From assembly GCA_026417155.1 (NCBI GenBank), contig JAOADU010000043.1:1-45115 (forward strand): 45,115 bases of DNA. The letters are read 5' to 3'. A program made the position numbers and the translations under genes. The stretch is from Bacteroidales bacterium. GTDB taxonomy: Bacteria > Bacteroidota > Bacteroidia > Bacteroidales > GWA2-32-17. The first letter of the stretch is position 1. Every line of letters starts with the position of its first letter. Under the pieces are notes generated by a model. It did no database searches, was not told where the DNA came from, and worked only from the letters and a program-made list of their open reading frames with translations. Below are positions 37,013 through 45,089 of the stretch, in pieces.

Positions 37013-38317
37013 ATGAAAGAACCGAATAATTTTTTAGATTTTGCAATGGAAGTGAAAATGCCTTCCATTATTAAAGTAATTGGTGTTGGTGGTGGTGGAT
37101 GCAATGCTGTAAATTATATGTATCAGCTTGGCATTAAAGATGTTGATTTTGTTGTTTGCAACACCGATATTCAAGCATTATCCAAAAGCCCTGTACCTAT
37201 TAAAATTCAGTTAGGACAAACTCTTACTGAAGGACTTGGTGCAGGTAGCAGCCCCGAAAAAGGGAAACAAGCGGCAATCGAAAGTTTAGAACAAATAAAA
37301 GAGGTGCTTGCAAACAATACGAAAATGATATTTATTACAGCTGGAATGGGAGGGGGGACAGGAACCGGCGCTGCACCAATTATAGCTAAAACAGCAAAAG
37401 AAATGGGCATATTAACGGTTGCTATCGTAACTTTGCCATTTGAATTTGAAGGAAAAAAACGACTAACCCAAGCTATTGACGGAATCAGAGAAATTAAAAA
37501 CCACGTTGATTCGTTATTAATTATCAATAATCAAAGATTGCGAGAAATTTATGGCGATTTGCAATATAGCGTTGGTTTTTCAAAAGCCGATGATGTGCTT
37601 GCAACTGCGGCAAAAGGAATAGCCGAAATAATTACACTACCCGGGCATATAAACGTCGATTTTGCCGATGTTAAAACCGTAATGACAAATAGCGGAGTAG
37701 CAATTATGGGTACCGGCATTGCCGATGGTGAAGCTAGAGCACTTATTGCCATTAAGCAAGCATTAAATTCGCCTCTGTTAAATAACAATGATATTAGAGG
37801 AGCACGAAATATATTGCTAAATATAACTTGTGGCGATCCTGAAATTACTATCGACGAAATATCTCAAATTACTGAATTTTTACAAGACTCTACGAACAAT
37901 AATGCCGAAATTATTTTTGGTGTTGGCAAACAACCACAAATGGGCGATAAAATATCTGTAACTATTATTGCTACTGGCTTTGGAACCGATGCTATTATTC
38001 CTGAACCAATATCAAAAGACGATACAATTATTATTAAAACTTCGCAAGTTACAGAAAATGTTAAAGTAATAAACCCACAACAAGAAAAAATTGATTTTCC
38101 AAAAATAGACAATAACGACAATTATAACATTAATTTACACGACGATAATAGTCTTGACATGCTCGAAAAAATACCCGCATACAAAAGAAAAAATGGTCAA
38201 TATAAAATAAACACCGATAAATTGTCGCAAGAAGCATCAAACATATCAATTACTTCTAACAATCAAAAACTAATAATTAAAGAAAATAATTCTTTCTTAC
38301 ACGACAATGTAGATTAA
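37013..38317 (+). CDS. ftsZ: Cell division protein FtsZ
   Basis: The 434-residue tubulin-like GTPase forms the division ring. KVIGVGGGGCNAVNYM (21-36) and the tubulin signature GGGTGTG (113-119) bind GTP. NVDFADVKTVM near 208 is the T7 loop whose Asp completes the neighbour's active site. The core ends near 325. The C-terminal linker is Asn/Asp/Lys-rich, and the tail ends NNSFLHDNVD, the Bacteroidota form of the conserved C-terminal peptide that binds FtsA. It is the last core division gene, 13 nt before yqeY. Confidence 0.97.
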   Translation: MKEPNNFLDFAMEVKMPSIIKVIGVGGGGCNAVNYMYQLGIKDVDFVVCNTDIQALSKSPVPIKIQLGQTLTEGLGAGSSPEKGKQAAIESLEQIKEVLANNTKMIFITAGMGGGTGTGAAPIIAKTAKEMGILTVAIVTLPFEFEGKKRLTQAIDGIREIKNHVDSLLIINNQRLREIYGDLQYSVGFSKADDVLATAAKGIAEIITLPGHINVDFADVKTVMTNSGVAIMGTGIADGEARALIAIKQALNSPLLNNNDIRGARNILLNITCGDPEITIDEISQITEFLQDSTNNNAEIIFGVGKQPQMGDKISVTIIATGFGTDAIIPEPISKDDTIIIKTSQVTENVKVINPQQEKIDFPKIDNNDNYNINLHDDNSLDMLEKIPAYKRKNGQYKINTDKLSQEASNISITSNNQKLIIKENNSFLHDNVD

Positions 38318-38330
38318 AAATATTTATCGT

Positions 38331-38783
38331 ATGGGAACATATTTTAATCAAATCAACGAAGATATTAAAAAAGCCATGTTGGCAAAAGAAAAAGAAAAAT
38401 TAGAAGCGTTAAGAGCAATTAAATCGGCATTTTTATTAGCAAAAGCCGATAATGCTCAAAATGATTTAAGCGACGAAGAAGAAATAAAAATTATGCAAAA
38501 ATTGCATAAACAACGGTTAGATAGTGCCGAAATATATAAAACAAATAACAGACAAGAATTAGCCAATAAAGAATTATTCGAAGCCTCTGTAATTCAACAG
38601 TATTTGCCTAAATTATTATCACACGATGAATTGGAGAAGGAGATAAAAGCGATTATTGTCGAGTTGGGAGCAACAGAGCCTTCGGCAATGGGCAAAGTTA
38701 TGGGAGTGGCAACGAAAAAGCTTGCTGGTAAAGCCAATAACAAAGATATAGCCGAAATGGTAAAACATTTGTTAAATACTTAA
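38331..38783 (+). CDS. GatB/YqeY domain protein
   Basis: A 150-residue cytoplasmic protein that is entirely the YqeY domain. It has an N-terminal helical part (NQINEDIKKAMLAKEKEKLEALRAIKSAF), EEEIKIMQKLHKQRLDSAEIY, QQYLPKLLSHDELEKEI and the C-terminal MGKVMGVATKKLAGKANNKDIAEMVKHLL. This is related to the tRNA-binding tail of GatB, but as a stand-alone protein its role is not established. It follows ftsZ closely and is 2 nt from the aminotransferase, so it probably shares the dcw transcript. Confidence 0.9.
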   Translation: MGTYFNQINEDIKKAMLAKEKEKLEALRAIKSAFLLAKADNAQNDLSDEEEIKIMQKLHKQRLDSAEIYKTNNRQELANKELFEASVIQQYLPKLLSHDELEKEIKAIIVELGATEPSAMGKVMGVATKKLAGKANNKDIAEMVKHLLNT

Positions 38784-38785
38784 CT

Positions 38786-39925
38786 ATGAATGGAAAATAT
38801 CCTGTCCCCGAAGGTTCGTTAATAAGTTATTTTAGTAATAAAGTAAAACAATTAGGCGGCATTAATTTAGCACAGGGATTGCCCGGTTTCTTGCCTCCTG
38901 CCGAACTTATGAATACACTTGCACAAACGGCTAATCGAAACGATGTACATCAGTACGCACCGGGAATCGGAAATTTTTTGCTTATTGATCATATCGTACA
39001 GCAGTATAAACAGCAGCAAGTAACAAAAGATGAGATTTTAATTACACAGGGAGCAACCGAAGCAATTACTCTTGTGTATATCTATTTAAAGCAACTATTG
39101 GGAAATATGGTTGTTTTAGGATTCGATCCTGTGTATGAATCGTATAATAACTTGCCAAAAATTTTCGGCGATAGGTTTATCTCTTTACACCAAAGAAACA
39201 ATCAAATTGACTTGGAAGAACTCGAAAATGTAGTAAAAAACGAAAAAGTTAATCTGATATTTTTTAATTCGCCTGGCAATCCACTAGGAAGAGTTTTTTC
39301 AGAAGAAGATGCATTAAGAATTGTAGAAATAGCCAATAAATATTCGTGCTTTGTTATAATCGATGCAGTTTATAGAGAAATATATTTTAGTGCGGCTCCA
39401 CATATTCCTTTTAATAAGGAAAATATGTTATTGTTTTATGTAAACAGTTTTTCGAAATTGTATTCCATAACTGGCTGGCGAGTAGGTTATTTGATATGCA
39501 ATCAACAACATATGAAAAAGATAAGAGCAATTCACGATTATACAGGGCTATGTGTTTCTAATCCCATTCAAACTGCCATTGCTGAATATATTTCAAATCA
39601 TGGGTTTGTGAATTCATACGTATCAAATATCCGAAAACAAATATATCAGTCATTTACTTATTTCTCAAATATTCTTAAAAACTTAGGATTTGAACTACCA
39701 CCTATTGAAGGAGGTTATTTTATATGGGCAAAATTACCGCAACAATATACTAACGGCTTTGATTTTGCAACAGAACTATATGAAAAATACAAAGTAGCAA
39801 TAATTCCCGGCATCCATTTTTCTACTAACGGAAATCCATTTGTACGATTTAACATTGCCCATCCCATCGAAATTGTAACATCGGCTGCCGAGAAATTATA
39901 TCAGTTTATTAATGAGAATTTATAG
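38786..39925 (+). CDS. PLP aminotransferase class I/II, methionine aminotransferase-like
   Basis: A 379-residue fold-type I aminotransferase. LAQGLPGF near 32, ITQGATEAITLVY, FNSPGNPLG (near 170), IDAVYREIYF and YVNSFSKLYSITGWRVGY with PLP Lys224 are the core motifs, and FVRFNIAHP carries the substrate-carboxylate Arg. The sequence resembles YbdL / kynurenine-glutamine transaminase K type enzymes, many of which act on methionine or aromatic amino acids. Exact substrate is uncertain. It is 2 nt downstream of yqeY and probably cotranscribed. Confidence 0.85.
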   Translation: MNGKYPVPEGSLISYFSNKVKQLGGINLAQGLPGFLPPAELMNTLAQTANRNDVHQYAPGIGNFLLIDHIVQQYKQQQVTKDEILITQGATEAITLVYIYLKQLLGNMVVLGFDPVYESYNNLPKIFGDRFISLHQRNNQIDLEELENVVKNEKVNLIFFNSPGNPLGRVFSEEDALRIVEIANKYSCFVIIDAVYREIYFSAAPHIPFNKENMLLFYVNSFSKLYSITGWRVGYLICNQQHMKKIRAIHDYTGLCVSNPIQTAIAEYISNHGFVNSYVSNIRKQIYQSFTYFSNILKNLGFELPPIEGGYFIWAKLPQQYTNGFDFATELYEKYKVAIIPGIHFSTNGNPFVRFNIAHPIEIVTSAAEKLYQFINENL

Positions 39926-39956
39926 CAATTACATAAGTAAAAAGCAAAATTTCATG

Positions 39957-39964
39957 TACTTTTG
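39957..39964 (+). promoter_or_regulatory. Putative folE promoter, -7 box
   Basis: TACTTTTG is an exact TAnnTTTG match in the 53-nt gap before folE. Predicted transcription start near 39971 gives a very short leader to ATG 39979. No clear -33 TTTG is seen. Confidence 0.45.
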
Positions 39965-39978
39965 CCAAAAAGCAGAAT

Positions 39979-40608
39979 ATGAGCGATTATAACTTTGATC
40001 CAACAGAACAAGAAGGCTTTGCAAAAATTGAATTATATAACGAGTCGGTTACCAAGGCTTTGTCGGAGCATTACGAGTGGATATTAGGTTTAATAGGCGA
40101 AAATCCCACCCGCGAAGGCTTACAAAAAACGCCCGAACGAGTTGCTAAAGCACTGCAATTTTTAACACATGGGTATCATCTAAACCCCGAAGAAATTCTC
40201 AATTCAGCAAAATTTCAGGAAAATTATCGCCAAATGGTTATTGTAAAAAACATCGAAATTTATTCCATGTGCGAGCATCATATGTTGCCATTTTTTGGCA
40301 AAGCACATGTAGCTTATATTCCTAATGGTTACATTACAGGGCTAAGCAAAATTGCTCGTGTTGTTGATGCATTCGCTCGTCGGTTGCAGGTTCAAGAACG
40401 CTTAACTACACAAATTAAAGAATGTATACAAAAAACGTTAAATCCGCTTGGTGTTGCTGTAGTTATTGAAGCACAACATTTGTGCATGATGATTCGTGGA
40501 ATTCAAAAGCAAAATAGTGTTACCACTACAAGCGATTTTTCGGGTGTTTTTCTTAAAGAACCTACACGTTCGGAATTTTTACACTTGATAAGCCAAAAAT
40601 TACATTAA
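39979..40608 (+). CDS. folE: GTP cyclohydrolase I (FolE1)
   Basis: The 209-residue zinc enzyme converts GTP to 7,8-dihydroneopterin triphosphate, the first step of folate (and queuosine) biosynthesis. [19 protein letters not shown] near 40-58, [21 protein letters not shown] near 95 with the zinc Cys and His, [23 protein letters not shown], and [12 protein letters not shown] with the second zinc Cys are all intact. An exact -7 box lies upstream. It is convergent with the YciB-Nudix gene, 27 nt away. Confidence 0.96.
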   Translation: MSDYNFDPTEQEGFAKIELYNESVTKALSEHYEWILGLIGENPTREGLQKTPERVAKALQFLTHGYHLNPEEILNSAKFQENYRQMVIVKNIEIYSMCEHHMLPFFGKAHVAYIPNGYITGLSKIARVVDAFARRLQVQERLTTQIKECIQKTLNPLGVAVVIEAQHLCMMIRGIQKQNSVTTTSDFSGVFLKEPTRSEFLHLISQKLH

Positions 40609-40635
40609 AACAGGTGCAATATAGCGAGTATACTA

Positions 40636-41694
40636 TTATATTTTTAAAGATTTTCCCATTAAATTATACTCAAACTCAAAGTTTGGAGTAAACAAGCCTT
40701 TTCCGATATTTTGTTTGATTTGAGCTTTCGACCAAAACTTACCTTCCTCTATTTCCTTTTTATTAATGTTAATATTTTCGTCCCATTGTGTTTTAAAAAC
40801 ATAAATAAGCTCGCGTTCTATGTCCGATTCCCAAACATATTTCCCTAAAAATTTCACTTGTTTCAATTTTATTCCTAATTCTTCTTTGCTTTCTCTAAAT
40901 ACTGCTTGCTCAAGGTTTTCGCCCCAGCTTATATGACCACCTATGGCAGTATCCCATTTTCCGGGCATAATCTGTTTGGAAATGCTTCGTTTCTGTAAAA
41001 ATAATTCACCATGACGATTTAATACATGAACGTGGACAACAGGATGAAGAAAATTTTTATTGCGATGAGCTTCCTGACGACTTACTTTGCCAAGGATATT
41101 GCCCTCTTTATCAACTATAGGCAACCATTCTGTTCTTGAGCGTATGATTAGGTTTTTAATTACTTCGAAACCTAAATATGCAGCAAAAATTAAATAAAAC
41201 AATACACCACTAATGAATGCCCAGGCTTCTTTAGATAAATAAAAGGCCGAATAAAATACCAACAAAGTGTGAAAGAAAAAGATAATACCTAAAATTTTTA
41301 AACTACGCCGGAATTTCTTTATTGTATATTCGTCAATAGAAACTTGCATGCCATAACGTCCAAGCATGGCAGTAAGCAACTTTGTCGGTGCCCATGCCAT
41401 AGAAAAAAGCATGATACACATAATGACTTCAACGATACCCGGCTTTATTTTAAAGAAAATTTCGTTTTCGAAGATTAACGAAATACTACCTAATAGCACA
41501 ATTAATCCAGTATCGAGCAAAACAAAAGAATCAATTCTTTTCTCCCTCAAAAATATCCAAGCAGCTTGAATTACGCCTATACCAATTGCTATAAACAAGC
41601 TCGTTGCTGTATCGAAAAATTCATCAGCTATAATAAAAATAATTAGGGGCAACAATCCTGGCAGCAATTTCTTTAGTAAATCTTGCATATTCAT
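40636..41694 (-). CDS. YciB/IspZ-like membrane domain fused to Nudix hydrolase
   Basis: A 352-residue protein in two parts. Residues 1-180 are membrane-embedded with about six helices. The first 95 residues (LLPGLLPLIIFIIADEFFDT, WIFLREKRIDSF, LLGSISLIFENEIFFKIKPGIVE) resemble the septation-related inner-membrane protein YciB/IspZ. Residues 185-352 are a Nudix domain of YfcD/IPP-isomerase-like type (VDKEGNILGKVSRQEAH, QKRSISKQIMPGKWDTAIGGHISWGE). The Nudix box is complete: Gly253-x5-Glu259-x7-Arg267-Glu268-x2-Glu271-Glu272-x-Gly274. A membrane-tethered pyrophosphohydrolase facing the cytoplasm is inferred; substrate unknown. It is the last gene of a three-gene unit and overlaps the peptidase gene by 4 nt. 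The Nudix part is certain and the YciB likeness is by eye. Confidence 0.8.
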   Translation of the reverse strand: MNMQDLLKKLLPGLLPLIIFIIADEFFDTATSLFIAIGIGVIQAAWIFLREKRIDSFVLLDTGLIVLLGSISLIFENEIFFKIKPGIVEVIMCIMLFSMAWAPTKLLTAMLGRYGMQVSIDEYTIKKFRRSLKILGIIFFFHTLLVFYSAFYLSKEAWAFISGVLFYLIFAAYLGFEVIKNLIIRSRTEWLPIVDKEGNILGKVSRQEAHRNKNFLHPVVHVHVLNRHGELFLQKRSISKQIMPGKWDTAIGGHISWGENLEQAVFRESKEELGIKLKQVKFLGKYVWESDIERELIYVFKTQWDENININKKEIEEGKFWSKAQIKQNIGKGLFTPNFEFEYNLMGKSLKI

Positions 41695-42878
41695 TTTATA
41701 ATTTTATCTAACAACCAGCGTGCAGCATCGCTATGTATCATAATATTCATCATTTTCAATCGGATGTACGATTCATCATAGAATCTATATCCAGCAAAAT
41801 TTCCGTCAAATGTATGACCGTTGCTATCTTTTATTAAATACCAATAATTTCCGTTGGGCAAAATTGTATATCCAACCACATGCACACAATGATCGTCTGT
41901 TGTTGTGTAGTTTTGTAAACGCATTTCGCGGCTGTCATCATTGATAGCATTAACAGGGATGTCGAATAATGCAATTTGAGCTGTTTTGATATCGTTATTA
42001 AAGTATGCAACTTCACTTATGTCACCACATAAGCATATCGTATAACCATTTTCAATAGCTTTACGAATCAACTTTATAAATGTGTCGCAAGGCACATTGT
42101 AATATTCGGCATCGTGCCACCAGTTGTCATTTTCTACCAATTCGTGCTTTTCGTAATAAGAAACCGATTCCGTTGACATAAACTGAAAATATGAGTAAAT
42201 ATTGAGCTTTAAAAAGTCGCTAATAAAAGATTGAGGACTATATACCTTACCTTCGTATTCAAATGAAGCAGGAGGCTTACCAAATTCTTTTTCTAATAGT
42301 TGTTTTACAGTTTCAACAACGAAAGATTCATTCCAGATATTATATTTTTTAATATGGGCTAAAAAATTCTTAATTTGTTCAATTAATTGCCGATGCGAAT
42401 GATATGTTCTATACGATGGTTTTCCAGCATAGGCTTCTGAAGGGACAGCACCATATCGTGAAATAATACGTAATAAAGCCGAAGATTCTGAACCTTCATC
42501 GATATAAGTATTACCACGTGTGCGAACAAAATCAGCAGCTTTTTCGACATATTCCCAATAAACAAAATACATTTCCGAAAGTTTTACTTTCTTATGGCTT
42601 AATCGAAATATTTCGCTTTCTATAAAAGATGTTGCAGCATAACACCAACATGTTCCAGTGTTGCCTTGGCAAACCGGGGGTTGATGAAACATTGACTTGT
42701 ATTTATGCAAATCTGTGGTTAGATCATCTGCAGCAATTATTGCCTTAAATTGCTTTTTGGATGATGAAGTAGTTGAATACAATGGTTTTACAGTATCATG
42801 TAGTATAATTAATATATCATTTTGGCTATGTAATAATTGACATATAGTAATGAGCAATATTGTTATTATTAAGTTCAT
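41691..42878 (-). CDS. Exported C1-family cysteine peptidase, bleomycin-hydrolase-like
   Basis: The 395-residue protein has a signal peptide (1-18) and so acts in the envelope or outside, unlike cytosolic aminopeptidase C. The papain-type site is QGNTGTCWCYAA with oxyanion Gln71 and nucleophile Cys77. ESEIFRLSHKKVKLSEMYFVYWEYVEKAADF at 87-117 is the bleomycin-hydrolase (C1B) pattern. The catalytic His is probably His330 in TDDHCVHVVGY. The third site, normally NSWG, reads KDSNG with Asp351 in place of Asn and Asn353 in place of Trp, so activity may be altered. Start overlaps the upstream barrel gene by 4 nt and its stop overlaps the YciB-Nudix gene by 4 nt. A substrate cannot be named. Confidence 0.85.
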   Translation of the reverse strand: MNLIITILLITICQLLHSQNDILIILHDTVKPLYSTTSSSKKQFKAIIAADDLTTDLHKYKSMFHQPPVCQGNTGTCWCYAATSFIESEIFRLSHKKVKLSEMYFVYWEYVEKAADFVRTRGNTYIDEGSESSALLRIISRYGAVPSEAYAGKPSYRTYHSHRQLIEQIKNFLAHIKKYNIWNESFVVETVKQLLEKEFGKPPASFEYEGKVYSPQSFISDFLKLNIYSYFQFMSTESVSYYEKHELVENDNWWHDAEYYNVPCDTFIKLIRKAIENGYTICLCGDISEVAYFNNDIKTAQIALFDIPVNAINDDSREMRLQNYTTTDDHCVHVVGYTILPNGNYWYLIKDSNGHTFDGNFAGYRFYDESYIRLKMMNIMIHSDAARWLLDKIIK

Positions 42879-43525
42879 TTAATAAAATAATATCCAACAC
42901 CGGCAATGGCTTGATATGCAAAATTCCACACGTATGCTTTGCCATCTACAACAGGAACAACTGTGTAGCTTGGATTGAATCTTAATTCAGTATTGAAATA
43001 CAATCGCTTATTGATATTGAAATACTTTCCGAAACTAATGTTTAAAGCGGCACCAGACATATAATATCCCATACCCAATATGCCTCTGCCTTTTTCAGGA
43101 AGCGATTTTCCGCGAATAGTACTTTCGGCATGAGCCAAAACTCCACCTATACCATAATTTACATGAAAATTGTTTGAAAGTATATGAACATGATTAATAA
43201 TCAATAAATTTAATCCGTGTGATATGCCAAATGCTTCAATTTCGTTTGTGGTATTTTTTAAATAAATTTTATGATGTACAGCTTCAAACTCGAATTTTTG
43301 TTTTTCGTCTTTTTTGTAAGAAATTCTCCACAACCAGTAGTAGGGCGATATAAATGGTTCGCTATAATACTTTGCTTTTATACTAAGGTCGGGATAGCCT
43401 TCTTGCTTAATGGTAAGACGCGAAGGTAAATTATTGGCATATCCAAAGTGTAATTCTGCACTCCATCGCTGTGCTACACATATCATTGAAGAATAAACAA
43501 AAATTAAAATTCCAATCGCTTTCAT
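42875..43525 (-). CDS. Small predicted outer-membrane beta-barrel protein, function unknown
   Basis: I do not recognise the family. The 216-residue product has a signal peptide (MKAIGILIFVYSSMICVAQ). Amphipathic strands with aromatic residues follow (WSAELHFGYANNLP, SPYYWLWRISYKK, KFEFEAVHHKIYL, HVNYGIGGVLAHAES, RLYFNTELRFNPSYTVVPV), ending VWNFAYQAIAGVGYYFIK. The terminal aromatic strand is typical of barrels inserted by the BAM machinery. About eight strands fit an OmpW/OmpX-like barrel. It is the first gene of the three-gene unit with the cysteine peptidase and the YciB-Nudix protein. Only a near-match to the -7 box (CAAAATAA on the plus strand, 43530-43537) is seen upstream. Confidence 0.6.
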   Translation of the reverse strand: MKAIGILIFVYSSMICVAQRWSAELHFGYANNLPSRLTIKQEGYPDLSIKAKYYSEPFISPYYWLWRISYKKDEKQKFEFEAVHHKIYLKNTTNEIEAFGISHGLNLLIINHVHILSNNFHVNYGIGGVLAHAESTIRGKSLPEKGRGILGMGYYMSGAALNISFGKYFNINKRLYFNTELRFNPSYTVVPVVDGKAYVWNFAYQAIAGVGYYFIK

Positions 43526-43569
43526 GTTTCAAAATAAATAAAAAGTTATTTTAATCACAACGATAAAAG

Positions 43570-43584
43570 AAACTTGGCAAGTTT
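43570..43584. promoter_or_regulatory. 15-bp palindrome in a divergent intergenic region
   Basis: AAACTTG-G-CAAGTTT is a perfect inverted repeat with 7-bp arms and a single central base. It lies 45 bp upstream of the barrel gene start and 143 bp upstream of the cPGS-like gene start. The 1-nt centre favours a dimeric DNA-binding site over an RNA hairpin. A second short palindrome, ACAATTGT, is at 43591-43598. The regulator is unknown. Confidence 0.4.
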
Positions 43585-43692
43585 TTATTAACAATTGTGA
43601 AATATAACGAATAAAAATTATGCAATTTGGGTCATTTGTCAATAAATTCAGAATGTTAATAAAAACATTTTTTTTTAATCATTACTAATCAT

Positions 43693-43700
43693 TACATTTG
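43693..43700 (+). promoter_or_regulatory. Putative promoter of the cPGS-like gene, -7 box
   Basis: TACATTTG matches TAnnTTTG exactly, with predicted transcription start near 43707 and about 21 nt of leader to ATG 43728. The -33 region is a T run without a clear TTTG. A possible TTG start at 43698 falls inside this box and is rejected. Confidence 0.55.
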
Positions 43701-43727
43701 CAACCCGGAAAACCAACAACAAAATTT

Positions 43728-45089
43728 ATGACTAGAAAAAACGTTATTATCATTGGAGCAGCAGGACGCGATTTTCATAATTTCAATGTGTATTTTCGCG
43801 GTAATGCCAATTACAATGTCGTTGCATTTACAGCAACGCAAATTCCTGACATTGATGGACGAAAATACCCAAGAGAATTAGCAGGTGAAGAACTCTATCC
43901 GGATGGGATTCCCATTTATAATGAAGCCGACTTACCAAAGCTGATTAAAGAATTAAAAGTAGATATTTGTGTTTTTGCATATAGCGATGTGTCGCATCAA
44001 CATGTTATGAACATAGGCTCGACGGTTATGGCAGCCGGAGCCAGCTACATGCTTCTTGGACCAAACGATACCATGCTTAAATCTACAAAGCCAGTAATTG
44101 CAGTAGGAGCTACCCGTACGGGTTGTGGCAAGAGCCAAACTTCGCGACGAATTATCGAAATTCTAATGAGCATGGGACTTAAAGTAGTTGCAGTACGCCA
44201 CCCCATGCCATACGGAGATTTAGTAAAACAAAAAGTACAACGTTTTGCATCAGTCGAAGATTTAAAGTATCACAATTGTACCATTGAAGAAATGGAAGAA
44301 TACGAACCTCATGTAAAACGTGGCAATGTAATTTATGCTGGCGTAGATTATGAAGCGATATTACGTGCTGCCGAAGATGACCCCAATGGTTGCGATGTTA
44401 TTTTGTGGGACGGTGGGAACAACGATTTCCCATTCTTTAAACCCGATTTAATGGTTGGGGTTGCCGATCCATTACGCCCTGGTGCCGAAGTTAGTTTTCA
44501 TCCTGGCGAAACAGTTGCAAGATTGGCCGATGTCATTGTGATAAACAAAATAGATAGTGCAAGCTTAGAAAATATTAATCTGGTTCGCGAAAATTTACGT
44601 CGTATCAACTCCCATGCAATATTGGTTGATGCAGCATCACCAATTACAGTTGATAAACCCGAGCTTATTAAAGGCAAGCGCGTGTTAGTTGTAGAAGATG
44701 GACCAACCCTAACTCATGGACATATGCGTATTGGTGCAGGAACAGTTGCTGCACAAAAATATGGCGCTGCCGAATTGGTTGATCCTCGCAATTATGCTGT
44801 AGGTAAAATTGCCGATACATTTAAAACCTACCCCAATATTGGCACTTTATTGCCAGCTATGGGGTATGGAAGCGAACAAATACGAGATTTAGAACGCACC
44901 ATTGACAATACTCCATTTGATGTTCTTGTAATTGCTACACCTATCGATTTAAGTCGTGTTGTTAGTATTAGAAAGCCTTATGTAACTGTTGGGTACGAAT
45001 TACAAGAAATTGGTACACCGAATTTGCATCAAATATTATCCGAATTTGTAAAAAAAAAGAACTTAGTAAAAGCTAATTCGTGTTGCTAA
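43728..45089 (+). CDS. Cyclic 2,3-diphosphoglycerate synthetase-like P-loop protein
   Basis: The 453-residue protein (start ATG 43728) belongs to the COG2403 type, annotated as predicted GTPase or cyclic 2,3-diphosphoglycerate synthetase. An N-terminal Rossmann-like domain has IIIGAAGRDFHNFNVYFRG (7-25). Residues 125-300 form a P-loop domain with Walker A GATRTGCGKSQ (127-137), LWDGGNNDFPF (226-236), ADPLRPGAEVSFHPGE (246-261), and NKID (273-276) like a G4 motif. The C-terminal part (LTHGHMRIGAGTVAAQKYGA, LPAMGYGSEQIRDL) is strongly conserved in the family. The archaeal enzyme makes cyclic 2,3-DPG, a thermoprotectant, from 2,3-DPG and ATP; whether the bacterial protein does so is unknown. It is probably monocistronic. 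Confidence 0.82.
   Translation: MTRKNVIIIGAAGRDFHNFNVYFRGNANYNVVAFTATQIPDIDGRKYPRELAGEELYPDGIPIYNEADLPKLIKELKVDICVFAYSDVSHQHVMNIGSTVMAAGASYMLLGPNDTMLKSTKPVIAVGATRTGCGKSQTSRRIIEILMSMGLKVVAVRHPMPYGDLVKQKVQRFASVEDLKYHNCTIEEMEEYEPHVKRGNVIYAGVDYEAILRAAEDDPNGCDVILWDGGNNDFPFFKPDLMVGVADPLRPGAEVSFHPGETVARLADVIVINKIDSASLENINLVRENLRRINSHAILVDAASPITVDKPELIKGKRVLVVEDGPTLTHGHMRIGAGTVAAQKYGAAELVDPRNYAVGKIADTFKTYPNIGTLLPAMGYGSEQIRDLERTIDNTPFDVLVIATPIDLSRVVSIRKPYVTVGYELQEIGTPNLHQILSEFVKKKNLVKANSCC

Noticed and set aside
40609..40635. Bidirectional terminator between folE and the YciB-Nudix gene
   Set aside because: Only short, imperfect AT arms with a bulge are present; not convincing.
43570..43590. Palindrome followed by a T run as a terminator
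   Set aside because: No plus-strand gene ends upstream, and the single-base centre cannot form a tight hairpin loop; a protein-binding site fits better.
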